A DNA stretch of 6,407 bases, from the NCBI GenBank assembly GCA_023261525.1, contig JAHFOU010000138.1, forward strand, positions 1 to 6,407, written 5' to 3'. The position numbers were made by a program, and so were the translations under genes. Below, one piece after another: positions 1 through 6,407 of the stretch. The notes under the pieces are model-generated. The model saw only the letters and a program-made list of their open reading frames with translations, had not been told where the DNA came from and made no database searches. The stretch comes from Planctomycetota bacterium (GTDB lineage Bacteria > Planctomycetota > SBBH01 > JAHFOU01). The first letter of the stretch is position 1, and every line of letters starts with the position of its first letter.

Positions 1-1
1 G

Positions 2-445
2 CGCCGGGCGGGCTGCGGCCCGGCGGAGGCCGACGAGGTCGTCCAGGAGGTCTGGCTGGCCCTGCTGCGGGAGGATGTGCGGGGATTGCGGGGCATCGAT
101 CCCGCCCGGGGGATGAAACCCTACCTGAGCACCGCCGTCCTGAACGCCTCCCGGCGCTGGCTGCGGACGCGGGGGCGACGGCGGGAGCGGGACCTGTCCG
201 CCGTGCCTCCCTCCCGGAGCCCCGAGGCCCCGGATGCGGCCTTTCTGGAAAGGGAGGAGGCTTCCCGCCTGGCCCGGATCCTGGAGACCCTTCCTTCCCG
301 GGAGCGCCTGATCCTGGGCTGGGTCTATTGGGAAGGGCTTTCCTATGCCCAGGTCGCGTCCCTGCTCGGGATCTCGCCGAATGCCGTGGGACCCCTGCTC
401 ACCCGGGCCCGGTCCCTCGTCCAGGAGGGCCTGGGAAAAACCTGA
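2..445 (+). CDS. ECF-type RNA polymerase sigma factor (5' end outside the window)
   Basis: This reading frame is open from the left edge and ends at TGA 443-445, giving 147 residues of the C-terminal part of a sigma-70 family protein of the extracytoplasmic-function class. Residues 9-24 (EADEVVQEVWLALLRE) match the core-polymerase-binding helix of region 2, usually written DAEDLVQEVFLRLW. The stretch around residues 38-60, with WLRTRGRRR near its end, fits the end of region 2. After a Pro/Ser-rich linker, residues 97-144 form region 4: LPSRERL, then a helix-turn-helix at about 115-136 (YAQVASLLGISPNAVGPL) that would bind the -35 element. A GTG at 77 could be mistaken for the start, but it lies inside region 2; the true start is upstream of the window. 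An anti-sigma-like gene follows in the same frame after 36 bases, the usual arrangement for ECF regulators. The class is fairly sure; the promoter it reads and its signal are unknown. Confidence 0.88.
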   Translation, partial: RRAGCGPAEADEVVQEVWLALLREDVRGLRGIDPARGMKPYLSTAVLNASRRWLRTRGRRRERDLSAVPPSRSPEAPDAAFLEREEASRLARILETLPSRERLILGWVYWEGLSYAQVASLLGISPNAVGPLLTRARSLVQEGLGKT

Positions 446-457
446 TTCCCCAGGCAC

Positions 458-466
458 GGGAGGGAG
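458..466 (+). promoter_or_regulatory. Possible ribosome binding site for the anti-sigma gene
   Basis: The purine run GGGAGGGAG is the only Shine-Dalgarno-like sequence in the 36-base gap. It ends 15 bases before ATG 482, longer than ideal. It still favours ATG 482 over the in-frame ATGs at 488 and 491, which are further away. No other in-frame start codon lies between the sigma stop codon and 482. Confidence 0.35.
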
Positions 467-481
467 CCGCCGTGGGCTAGT

Positions 482-1672
482 ATGGGCATGATGAATTCCT
501 GCCCCGATCCCGGAATCTGGGTCTCTTGGGTCCAGGGGACCCTGCCGGAAGCGGACCGCCAGGTTCTGGAGGCCCATCTTTCAACCTGCCCCGCCTGCCA
601 GGGGGAGATGGCCAGCCTGGCTTCCGCCATCCCCCAGTCCCCGGATGCCCCGCGGCAGGAGGCCTGGCGGGCGCTTCTCCGGAAGAGGCAGGCTCCCTTC
701 TGGCGCCCCCTCTCGGCCGCCGCGGCGGTCCTCCTGGTGGCGGCGGGATGGCTGGTCTGGGGCCCTTCCCGGCAGCCGGACGGACCCTCCTCCATCTCCC
801 ACGGGCCCTTGGCCGCTCCGGCGGACCTCCCGGCTCCTTGCGTGGCTTCCACCGGAGGCCCCGGGTTGCGTCAGGCCTCGGGTCGCCTGGACATCCTTCT
901 CGGCCGGAGCGCGGAGGTCTCCCTGGAGGCAGGGGCGCGCGGGCGCGTCCTTCCGTCGGGTCCGGGATTCGAGCTCCAGTGCGGGACCGCACGCGCCGAG
1001 GCCGTGGACACGGCCTTGCGCTTGACGGTGCCCGGCCAGGCAGGGGAGCTGGAGCTTCTGGGGGGCAGCCTGGTCCTGGAGGTGGCAGAGGCAAGCCGGG
1101 TCCAGGCCTCGGCCTTTTTCCTGTCCGAGGCCTTCGCCGGGGAGCCCTCCTGCCGTTTCCTGCTCGAGCGGGGGAAGGCCTTCTGGGTGCGGGACGGCGA
1201 GCGCCATCCCGTGGAGGCGGGCACCGGCTTCCGGTGGGGGGCGGACGGCCCGTCCCCGGATCCCTGGCGCCCCTTCTCCGGCACGGGATGGCGGAGCCTC
1301 GCCGGCATGCCGCTGCAACTGAGGGACGGGGTGCACCCTCTTCCCGGCCCGCCGCGGGACGGGGCCTTCGTGGCGGAGTTCCTGGTGCGCAAACGGGTCC
1401 CCGCCGCCGAGGCGGACCTGCTCTTCACGGCGGGAGGGAAGTCCTGGCGCCTCCCCCTGGGCGCCCAGCTTCCCGCCGGCGAGGGATGGGTGAGGCTGAG
1501 GCTGGAGCAGGGGGGCTCCCGTGTCCGCTTCCTGGCGGCGGGGGCCGAGATCTTCTCGGCCCAGGGCGCCCAGCTCGAGACCTTCCTCCATCCGGTTCCC
1601 ACCGGGGAGGCCCTGGCCCTGCGCGCCTGGGGCGGCGATGTCGAGATCGGGGAGGTCCGGTGGCGGGAGTGA
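482..1672 (+). CDS. Membrane anti-sigma / FecR-like regulator with zf-HC2 finger and C-terminal jelly-roll-like region
   Basis: A 396-residue protein. Residues 7-39 form a zinc-binding anti-sigma (ZAS, zf-HC2) module: Cys7, then His32-x3-Cys36-x2-Cys39 (HLSTCPAC). In this family the module sits in the cytoplasm and clamps the partner ECF sigma factor. One membrane helix follows at about 74-93 (FWRPLSAAAAVLLVAAGWLVW, preceded by RKR), which puts the rest outside the cytoplasm. Residues ~134-255 are beta-rich and resemble a FecR domain, with lines such as ELELLGGSLVLEV and a WVRDGERHPVEAGTGF turn. Residues ~296-396 look like a concanavalin-type jelly roll of the DUF1080/LamG kind: FVAEFLVRKR near its start, then strands ending in DVEIGEVRWRE. 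It lies 36 bases after the sigma gene and overlaps the next gene's start. Its likely role is to pass an envelope or ligand signal to the upstream sigma factor. The finger and membrane helix are clear; the two outer domains are calls by eye. Confidence 0.82.
   Translation: MGMMNSCPDPGIWVSWVQGTLPEADRQVLEAHLSTCPACQGEMASLASAIPQSPDAPRQEAWRALLRKRQAPFWRPLSAAAAVLLVAAGWLVWGPSRQPDGPSSISHGPLAAPADLPAPCVASTGGPGLRQASGRLDILLGRSAEVSLEAGARGRVLPSGPGFELQCGTARAEAVDTALRLTVPGQAGELELLGGSLVLEVAEASRVQASAFFLSEAFAGEPSCRFLLERGKAFWVRDGERHPVEAGTGFRWGADGPSPDPWRPFSGTGWRSLAGMPLQLRDGVHPLPGPPRDGAFVAEFLVRKRVPAAEADLLFTAGGKSWRLPLGAQLPAGEGWVRLRLEQGGSRVRFLAAGAEIFSAQGAQLETFLHPVPTGEALALRAWGGDVEIGEVRWRE
1649..1656 (+). promoter_or_regulatory. 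Ribosome binding site for the first pseudopilin-like gene, inside the end of the anti-sigma gene
   Basis: GGGGAGGT lies within the last codons of the anti-sigma gene. It is 3 bases before GTG 1660 and 12 bases before GTG 1669, so it serves either start imperfectly and does not settle the choice. Its position, with the gene overlap, suggests translational coupling. Confidence 0.4.
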
Positions 1673-3318
1673 GAGGCCTGGTCCTCCTGGTCGTGGTGGG
1701 GGTCCTCGGCGTCCTGATGGTGTTTGCGGTGGCCTTCGTGACGATCACCCAGTTGGAGAGGAAGGCTTCCCAGCAGCGCCTGTGCGCCACCAAGGCCCTG
1801 TTCCTGGCCCGGTCGGGCCTGGAGGACGCGATGGCCCGGCTGTCGGCTGGGCAGGACCCGGAGACCGACGGGAACCGCTATCGCGGCGAGGATTGGAACG
1901 CCGACGGGGTGCTGAACGCGGGGCCCGAGGAGGCGGGGGGGGAGGTCTACCGTCCGGGCCGGCTGGACACGGACGCCTGCCCCGTCGCCGATGCCCTGCG
2001 TCCGAGCTTCTTCCGCGTCGCGGGAGGCAATCCCGGAACGCTGTCCGTGGACGGCCGCCTGCGCGGGTACTCGGGGCGCCTCGCGGGCGATGCGTACTCC
2101 CTGAAGGTCTCCTCCTGCGAAGGGCTCTACGTGAACGGCGGCGACCCCACGGCACCCGCCTCGGCGGGATACAATGCGGTCCTGCGTCGCATCCTCGGGA
2201 ATCTCGCGGAGGCCCTGGACCGGGAACGCCTGTCCCAGATGGTCTGGCACGAGGACGACGAGTACTGGGAGGAGACGGACGTCCACCTTGCCGCGGACGA
2301 CGCCGATCCCGTGGACCAGACGGACGGCTGGAAGCTGGTCGACCTCAGGCCGGCGGACGGCTGGCGGAGCTGGGAGCAGGTGAGGGACCTGGCGCTCGGG
2401 GGGAGCCAGGCCAAGGTGGACGCCTTGAGGCCCTACCTGGCCCTTCATGCCTGGGTGGACCGGAAGGTGGTGGCGCCGAACGCCAGCCCTGCCCTGGAAG
2501 GCCGGAGCTATTCCAGCTGGGCCGACCTGAAGCTCGACCGCACGCCGGGCGTCTCGGGGAGCCGCGCTCCGGATTTCGAGCGCATCGGGGGGCGCATCGT
2601 CGGCAGGGCGCCCGTGAGCCTGGCCTGGGCCTCGAGCCGCTACCCCGTCCTGGTGGCGCTCACCGCCGGGCTGAAGGGGCTCTACCTCGACGAGTCCAGC
2701 GCCAGCCCGATTGCCCAGGGCGACCTTGTGGGGACCCTGCGCGCGACGGCGGAGCTGCCCTGCACCTGGGACCTTCAGGACGACGCCCACGTCATCGCCC
2801 AGTCCATCCTCGACAGCCGCTGGCAGGCCTGGAGCAGCTGGCAGGCCTGGGACGAGTATTGCGAGAGCCTGCCTCTGGGTGTCTCGTGCGACGAGGTTTC
2901 CGAAGCCCGCGCCGCCTACAACCAAGCCGTCTACCTCTACCATGACGATCCGACGCCCGCCCGACTCGCGGCCATGAATGCGGCCGCCTCCGCCCTTTCC
3001 GCCGCCCTAGCCGCCTTCCCCGCCGCCCAGGCCAAGCGGGATCTCTTGAAGGCCAACTTCAACCCGAACAGCGATCTCAACAAGTGCAACCCCTGCGCCC
3101 CCCTTTGGCGGGCCGTGGACAAGAGCGATCTCCTGGCCTACTCCACGGAGTTCGCCCTCCTGGGCAGCCCTCTGTGCGAGGTGGAGAGCCTGGGGAGGGT
3201 CCTGGACGGGAAGGGGCGGCTGATGGCAAGTGCCACGCTTCGCTCGACCCTGTCCACGGCCGAGCGGTGCCGTCTCACCACCCAGAAGGAGTTCGTCTGC
3301 GAGGATCTGGGGCGCCTG
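1669..3318 (+). repeat. Diverged tandem gene duplication, arm 1
   Basis: This 550-codon stretch aligns in order with 4929-6407. Similarity is visible in the DNA as well as the protein, for example around 1912-1940, 1972-2010 and 3051-3085. The best matches are the membrane segment, the DWNxDG loop, DACPVADALRPSF and the NFNPNSDLNK block. Differences are mostly third-base changes plus discrete insertions, so this is an old duplication under protein-level selection, not a recent copy. Confidence 0.8.
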
Positions 3319-4932
3319 GATGTCGCCGGGGACGAGACCGCGCCGCGCGTGCCCGGGGGAAGCGGTCCCTTCGTCAGCGCCAGCGCCGGGTTAACCCCCA
3401 CCTGGGGACAGGCTCTGCCCGGCCTCGGAGGTCGCGGGGCCGGTCTCCAGACCTATCCGGAGCCCTGCGTGGACGATGGGACGGGGCTTGCCCTGCATCC
3501 GGCGGACTACGATGGGAGCCTCCAGCTGGCCACCGTGGAGACGGCGGTGGGCGACCTGTACGGCGTGAGCGGGACGCCCGCCCAGGAGATGAAGTGCCTG
3601 ACCCATTTCGATACGTCCATGGATCTGGACCTCTTCCATGATGCGGCAGGCGGCGCCAACCAGACGGACCTGCTCCAGGTCGCCCGTGGCGAACTGGGAA
3701 GGAGCCTCTTCGATGCTGCCAAGCCCAACACCCTCTACCCGGACGGGTGCTACAGCGAGAAAGACAGGGCCCCGTCCTTCCTGGACAAGGGGAATGCGCA
3801 CCCCTATCACGGCATGCTCTCGTTCTGGATCAAGCTGAACCACGGCGATCCGGTGGGCTCCGTCCTGAGGGGACATCCCTACGTCATCCGGACGAATTTT
3901 TCGACCGGAGGGTATGCGGGAGGGTTCAGTCCCGACCAGTTCTTCTTCCTCGGCCATGCATTCCAGCGCGGCACCGTCCTGGTCGCACCATCCTCCAATC
4001 TCGTCCAGCAGTTCGAGATCGGGCACAACACGAGTGATGTCGGCAATGAGCACCGGCACGATGTTCCGCGAAGCACCCTGCCCCATCGCTGGTGCCTCTA
4101 TACGACCTGCTGGGACTTCGGCAGGGCCAGCAACCAGGGGACTTGGATTTTCGAAGCGGGGGCCGTCGTCGTGGACGATGGAGTTGGTTTCGGAAACTCG
4201 GATACCTACTCCGGGATCAACGACTGGACCCTGGCTTCGGATATCACGCAGGACGACCGGTACGGGCCCCACAGGACGTCCCTGGGGGGCGGGAGGCCGG
4301 CGGAGGAGCTGGACATCAGCCTGGTGACGGGGTCCGGGGCCGACGCGACCCTCGACGAGTTCGCGATCTGGGATTTCGGAGACGGCGGCACGGATGCCCA
4401 CCACACCTGTCCGCAGACCTGGGTGCTGGCCTCCACCCGGTACAAGGAGGGCCGCTACTACAAGGAATCGGACTATGCCGGCCTCACCGCATCCGCCGGG
4501 ATGAACAAGGCGGGACAGTACTTCAGCCCGCCCATCCGTCTGGGTGTCGGGGCCCGCATCCTGGGGCTGTCCTGGAGCCAGAACGTCCCCCGTGGGCTCC
4601 GCGGGCCGCTCGAGCAGGGCCGCCGGCCTGGGCTGGACGGCGACAATCCTCCCGACGGGCGCATTGTCTTCGAGCTGGCGGATGCCGCCGGCACGGACTA
4701 CCTGAGGAACCTGGGCGGACGGGCCGTGGACCGCCTCTTCATCAACCCGGCGCTGAGCCCGGTGGGGGAGCAGGTCGGCGTTCCCTTCCGTCTCCACGCG
4801 GTCTTCCAGCCCAACCTGGATCCCGCCACGATGCAGGACTCCCCCCTGATCGAACCGATGGTCCTGGACGACGTGACCGTCACCTACCGTCTCCCCGGCG
4901 GGGTGAGGCTGCTGGCCTGGGATCGTCCATGA
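1669..4932 (+). CDS. PilX/GspK-like membrane-anchored pseudopilin with large ectodomain and LamG-like domain (copy 1)
   Basis: A 1087-residue protein. Residues 3-25 are one hydrophobic helix (GLVLLVVVGVLGVLMVFAVA) followed by LERKASQQ and a helix ending LARSGLED, the layout of PilX and GspK minor (pseudo)pilins. A Gly precedes the helix but there is no Glu at +5; GspK also lacks it. Residues 75-88 (DWNADGVLNAGPEE) resemble a calcium loop. Residues ~409-458 are an Ala-rich helical stretch. Residues 462-495 hold ANFNPNSDLNK and DKSDLLAYSTEF, shared with copy 2. Residues ~708-905 look like a LamG/concanavalin jelly roll: GMLSFWIK near the start, HRWCLY in the middle, TLDEFAIWDF at the end. There are about 17 cysteines, fitting an oxidising compartment. 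GTG 1669 gives a 4-base overlap with the anti-sigma stop codon; GTG 1660 is possible and matches the leader length of copy 2. It is far longer than a normal GspK (about 300-350 residues). Anchoring or assembly at the envelope is inferred; the ligand is unknown. Confidence 0.75.
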   Translation: MRGLVLLVVVGVLGVLMVFAVAFVTITQLERKASQQRLCATKALFLARSGLEDAMARLSAGQDPETDGNRYRGEDWNADGVLNAGPEEAGGEVYRPGRLDTDACPVADALRPSFFRVAGGNPGTLSVDGRLRGYSGRLAGDAYSLKVSSCEGLYVNGGDPTAPASAGYNAVLRRILGNLAEALDRERLSQMVWHEDDEYWEETDVHLAADDADPVDQTDGWKLVDLRPADGWRSWEQVRDLALGGSQAKVDALRPYLALHAWVDRKVVAPNASPALEGRSYSSWADLKLDRTPGVSGSRAPDFERIGGRIVGRAPVSLAWASSRYPVLVALTAGLKGLYLDESSASPIAQGDLVGTLRATAELPCTWDLQDDAHVIAQSILDSRWQAWSSWQAWDEYCESLPLGVSCDEVSEARAAYNQAVYLYHDDPTPARLAAMNAAASALSAALAAFPAAQAKRDLLKANFNPNSDLNKCNPCAPLWRAVDKSDLLAYSTEFALLGSPLCEVESLGRVLDGKGRLMASATLRSTLSTAERCRLTTQKEFVCEDLGRLDVAGDETAPRVPGGSGPFVSASAGLTPTWGQALPGLGGRGAGLQTYPEPCVDDGTGLALHPADYDGSLQLATVETAVGDLYGVSGTPAQEMKCLTHFDTSMDLDLFHDAAGGANQTDLLQVARGELGRSLFDAAKPNTLYPDGCYSEKDRAPSFLDKGNAHPYHGMLSFWIKLNHGDPVGSVLRGHPYVIRTNFSTGGYAGGFSPDQFFFLGHAFQRGTVLVAPSSNLVQQFEIGHNTSDVGNEHRHDVPRSTLPHRWCLYTTCWDFGRASNQGTWIFEAGAVVVDDGVGFGNSDTYSGINDWTLASDITQDDRYGPHRTSLGGGRPAEELDISLVTGSGADATLDEFAIWDFGDGGTDAHHTCPQTWVLASTRYKEGRYYKESDYAGLTASAGMNKAGQYFSPPIRLGVGARILGLSWSQNVPRGLRGPLEQGRRPGLDGDNPPDGRIVFELADAAGTDYLRNLGGRAVDRLFINPALSPVGEQVGVPFRLHAVFQPNLDPATMQDSPLIEPMVLDDVTVTYRLPGGVRLLAWDRP
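2819..2850 (+). repeat. Short in-frame direct repeat (18-base period)
   Basis: GCTGGCAGGCCTGG occurs at 2819-2832 and again at 2837-2850, encoding two WQAW units separated by SS. Copy 2 has one such unit at the matching place (TWQDWDALC). This looks like a six-residue in-frame duplication in copy 1. Confidence 0.7.
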
Positions 4933-6407
4933 AGCGCGCGAGCGGCCTGGCCCTTCTCGTGGTGGTCGGCGTCCTCGGCGTCCTGGCCCTGCTGGCCGTG
5001 GCCTTCGTGACCCTGGCCCAGCTGGAGCGGAAGGCCTCCCAGCAGCGGGTGAATGCCACCAAGGCCTTCTTCCTGGCCCGCTCCGGACTTGAGGATGTCC
5101 TGGCCCGCACGGCACAGGCGCAGGATCCCGAGGCGCCCGCCAGCCGCTACCTTGGGGAGGACTGGAACGGCGACGGCGTGTTGAACGCCGGGCCCGAGGA
5201 GGCGGGAGGGGAGGTCTACCGGATCGGGAAGCTGGATCTGGACGCTTGCCCCGTCGCCGACGCCCTGCGCCCGAGCTTCTGCTGCGTGGCGGGGGGCAAT
5301 CCCAGGACGCTGGCGGTGGACGGCCGCCTCCGCGGCTACACGGGGCAGTTGTCCGGAGAGGGCAACCAGTACGCGGTGAGGAGCCTGGGTGGCGGGATCT
5401 ACGTGAACGGGGGAGACCTCACCGTCCCCGGCCAGGGCTACAGCCTCGTGCTGAGGCGCATCCTGGGGACCCTGGCCGAGGCCCTGGACCGGGAGGACGG
5501 CGCGGGCGACGGGGCACCCACGGGCCGGGCCCACGGGGAGTGGCTGGTGGACGCGAGGCCCGCCGGCGGCTGGGCAAGCCTGGCGGCCATTCGCGCCGAG
5601 GCATCGCGCCAAGGCACCCTCGCCCAGGTGGAGCCCCTCCTGCCCTACCTCACGACCTCGGCCTGGGTGGACAGGAAGGTGATCCGCCCGAATGCGACGG
5701 CGGGCCTGGAGGGCCTGAAGCCCCAGACCTGGGTGGACATCCGACTCGGCACCCAGGCCGGCGGCGCCCCGACGCGCTCAGCGCCGGGCTTCGAACTGGC
5801 TGCATCGGGGGGGGTGCTGGGGCGGGCGCCGGTGGATCTGGCCTGGGCACGGCGTCGCCGACCGGTCCTGATCGCCCTGATGGCCGGCCTCAAGGGGATC
5901 TACCTGGACGAGGGAACCTGCACGGGGCTGGGCGATGGGCTGGACAACGTCGGCACCCTGAGGTCCGTGGAGGTCGAGCTGGACTGGGCCCAGCCCACGG
6001 ACAGCTGCCGACGGGCCGCCGACCGGCTGCTGGCCTGCACCAGCGACCTCATGACCTGGCAGGACTGGGACGCCCTCTGCAACGGCATCTCCTTCACCGG
6101 CACCACGGATCAGGTCCAGGTCCGTCGGGATATCCTCAAGGCCAACTTCAACCCCAACAGCGATCTGAACAAGTTCAACCCGGATCCTTCCCTGGCCCGG
6201 CTCTCCGACAAATCGGATCTCCTGGCCTACTCCGCCGAGTTCAACCTGGTTCCGCGAGGGGATCTCAGGGTGCTCTCTCTGGGGCGGGTGCTGGACGCCT
6301 CCGGCCGGCTCCTGGCCCAACGCCAGCTCGGGATGGAGCTGGGCGGGGATTCCCTGGTCCGGCTTACGGCCCAGTCGGAGTTCGTCGCCGGTGACCTTGG
6401 GCGCCTC
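4929..6407 (+). CDS. PilX/GspK-like membrane-anchored pseudopilin, tandem paralogue (copy 2, 3' end outside the window)
   Basis: Open without a stop from ATG 4929 to the right edge (493 codons). I translated it throughout and found no frame break. The ATG overlaps the TGA of copy 1 as ATGA; no strong ribosome binding site is visible (a GAGG at 4905-4908 is too far away), so coupling to copy 1 is likely. After MKRAS comes a hydrophobic helix (GLALLVVVGVLGVLALLAVA), then LERKASQQ and LARSGLED as in copy 1. The calcium-loop-like DWNGDGVLNAGPEE, DACPVADALRPSF, AWVDRKV, GLKGIYLDE, ANFNPNSDLNK (from residue 405) and DKSDLLAYSAEF all match copy 1 in order. By eye the first ~140 residues are about 70% identical to copy 1; the middle is looser. 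It lacks the Ala-rich insert of copy 1 and has fewer cysteines. Whether it also ends in a LamG-like domain cannot be seen here. A parallel envelope role is inferred. Confidence 0.75.
   Translation, partial: MKRASGLALLVVVGVLGVLALLAVAFVTLAQLERKASQQRVNATKAFFLARSGLEDVLARTAQAQDPEAPASRYLGEDWNGDGVLNAGPEEAGGEVYRIGKLDLDACPVADALRPSFCCVAGGNPRTLAVDGRLRGYTGQLSGEGNQYAVRSLGGGIYVNGGDLTVPGQGYSLVLRRILGTLAEALDREDGAGDGAPTGRAHGEWLVDARPAGGWASLAAIRAEASRQGTLAQVEPLLPYLTTSAWVDRKVIRPNATAGLEGLKPQTWVDIRLGTQAGGAPTRSAPGFELAASGGVLGRAPVDLAWARRRRPVLIALMAGLKGIYLDEGTCTGLGDGLDNVGTLRSVEVELDWAQPTDSCRRAADRLLACTSDLMTWQDWDALCNGISFTGTTDQVQVRRDILKANFNPNSDLNKFNPDPSLARLSDKSDLLAYSAEFNLVPRGDLRVLSLGRVLDASGRLLAQRQLGMELGGDSLVRLTAQSEFVAGDLGRL
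4929..6407 (+). repeat. Diverged tandem gene duplication, arm 2 (continues past the window)
   Basis: Counterpart of 1669-3318, shorter by 57 codons over the same span. The two main length differences lie after the LAEALDRE motif (copy 1 has an extra acidic/Trp-rich stretch) and before KANFNPNSD (copy 1 has the Ala-rich insert). The right edge of the window falls within the aligned region, so the full extent of the duplication is unknown. Confidence 0.8.

Noticed and set aside
77..445. A 122-codon gene starting at GTG 77
   Set aside because: The same frame is open to the left edge and encodes the region 2 helix of the sigma factor before this codon, so GTG 77 is internal.
446..481. Possible promoter or terminator between the sigma and anti-sigma genes
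   Set aside because: Only 36 bases, with no hairpin followed by a T run and no convincing -35/-10 pair.
526..1668. A long upstream extension of the copy 1 frame
   Set aside because: It overlaps the anti-sigma gene in another frame, is Gly/Pro/Arg-rich low-complexity translation typical of GC-rich shadow frames, and has no domain.
1669..1747. Cleavable secretion signal peptide at the start of copy 1
   Set aside because: The helix is long, starts almost at the N-terminus, lacks an AxA-type site and is followed by a pilin-like amphipathic helix, so a retained pseudopilin-type anchor fits better.
1425..1793. Minus-strand frame that resembles another minus-strand frame at 4880-5110 (shared RCWEAF, VTKATA and RTPRTPTTTRR)
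   Set aside because: The apparent conservation is a by-product of the tandem duplication: both are antisense to the conserved membrane segment of the two pseudopilin-like genes.
871..2943. A 690-codon open frame on the minus strand
   Set aside because: It runs opposite two well-supported genes, shows no recognisable domain, and long antisense frames are expected at this GC content.
3391..5115. A 574-codon open frame on the minus strand
   Set aside because: It is antisense to the well-supported copy 1 gene and the start of copy 2, with Arg/Pro/Gly-rich translation and no domain.
5246..6394. A 382-codon plus-strand frame inside copy 2
   Set aside because: It is out of frame with the continuous copy 2 reading frame that aligns with copy 1 along its length, and its translation is low-complexity Gly/Arg/Pro.

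Overview
This is a GC-rich, almost fully coding window with every recognised gene on the + strand. From left to right it holds: the 3' part of an ECF-type RNA polymerase sigma factor (2-445); a single-pass membrane anti-sigma/FecR-like protein with an N-terminal zinc-binding HC2 finger (482-1672); a 1087-residue membrane-anchored protein with a PilX/GspK-like pseudopilin N-terminus and a LamG-like jelly-roll near its C-terminus (1669-4932); and the first 493 codons of a diverged tandem paralogue of that protein (4929 to beyond the right edge). The only gap between genes is 36 bases (446-481). I see no RNA gene, CRISPR array, insertion sequence, origin or convincing factor-independent terminator.

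The organism is probably a high-GC Gram-negative-type bacterium. ECF sigma factors paired with zf-HC2/FecR proteins carrying jelly-roll extensions, and PilX/GspK-like proteins with large C-terminal domains, fit Acidobacteriota, Planctomycetota or Myxococcota. There is no rRNA or housekeeping marker here, so this is only a guess.

The four genes look like one transcription unit. Sigma and anti-sigma are 36 bases apart, and each of the next two genes overlaps its predecessor's stop codon by about four bases (GTGA at 1669, ATGA at 4929). The likely logic is that the anti-sigma protein holds the sigma factor at the membrane and releases it on an envelope cue. The two pseudopilin-like proteins would then be outputs of, or structures sensed by, the same circuit. 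This functional link is inferred from gene order only.

The most notable features are the fusion of a pilin-like membrane/assembly segment to a large ectodomain with a LamG-like fold, and its tandem duplication. The shared ectodomain includes a conserved NFNPNSDLNK block of unknown function. The copies differ by discrete insertions and by cysteine content. The second copy is cut by the window edge, so its C-terminal domain is unknown.
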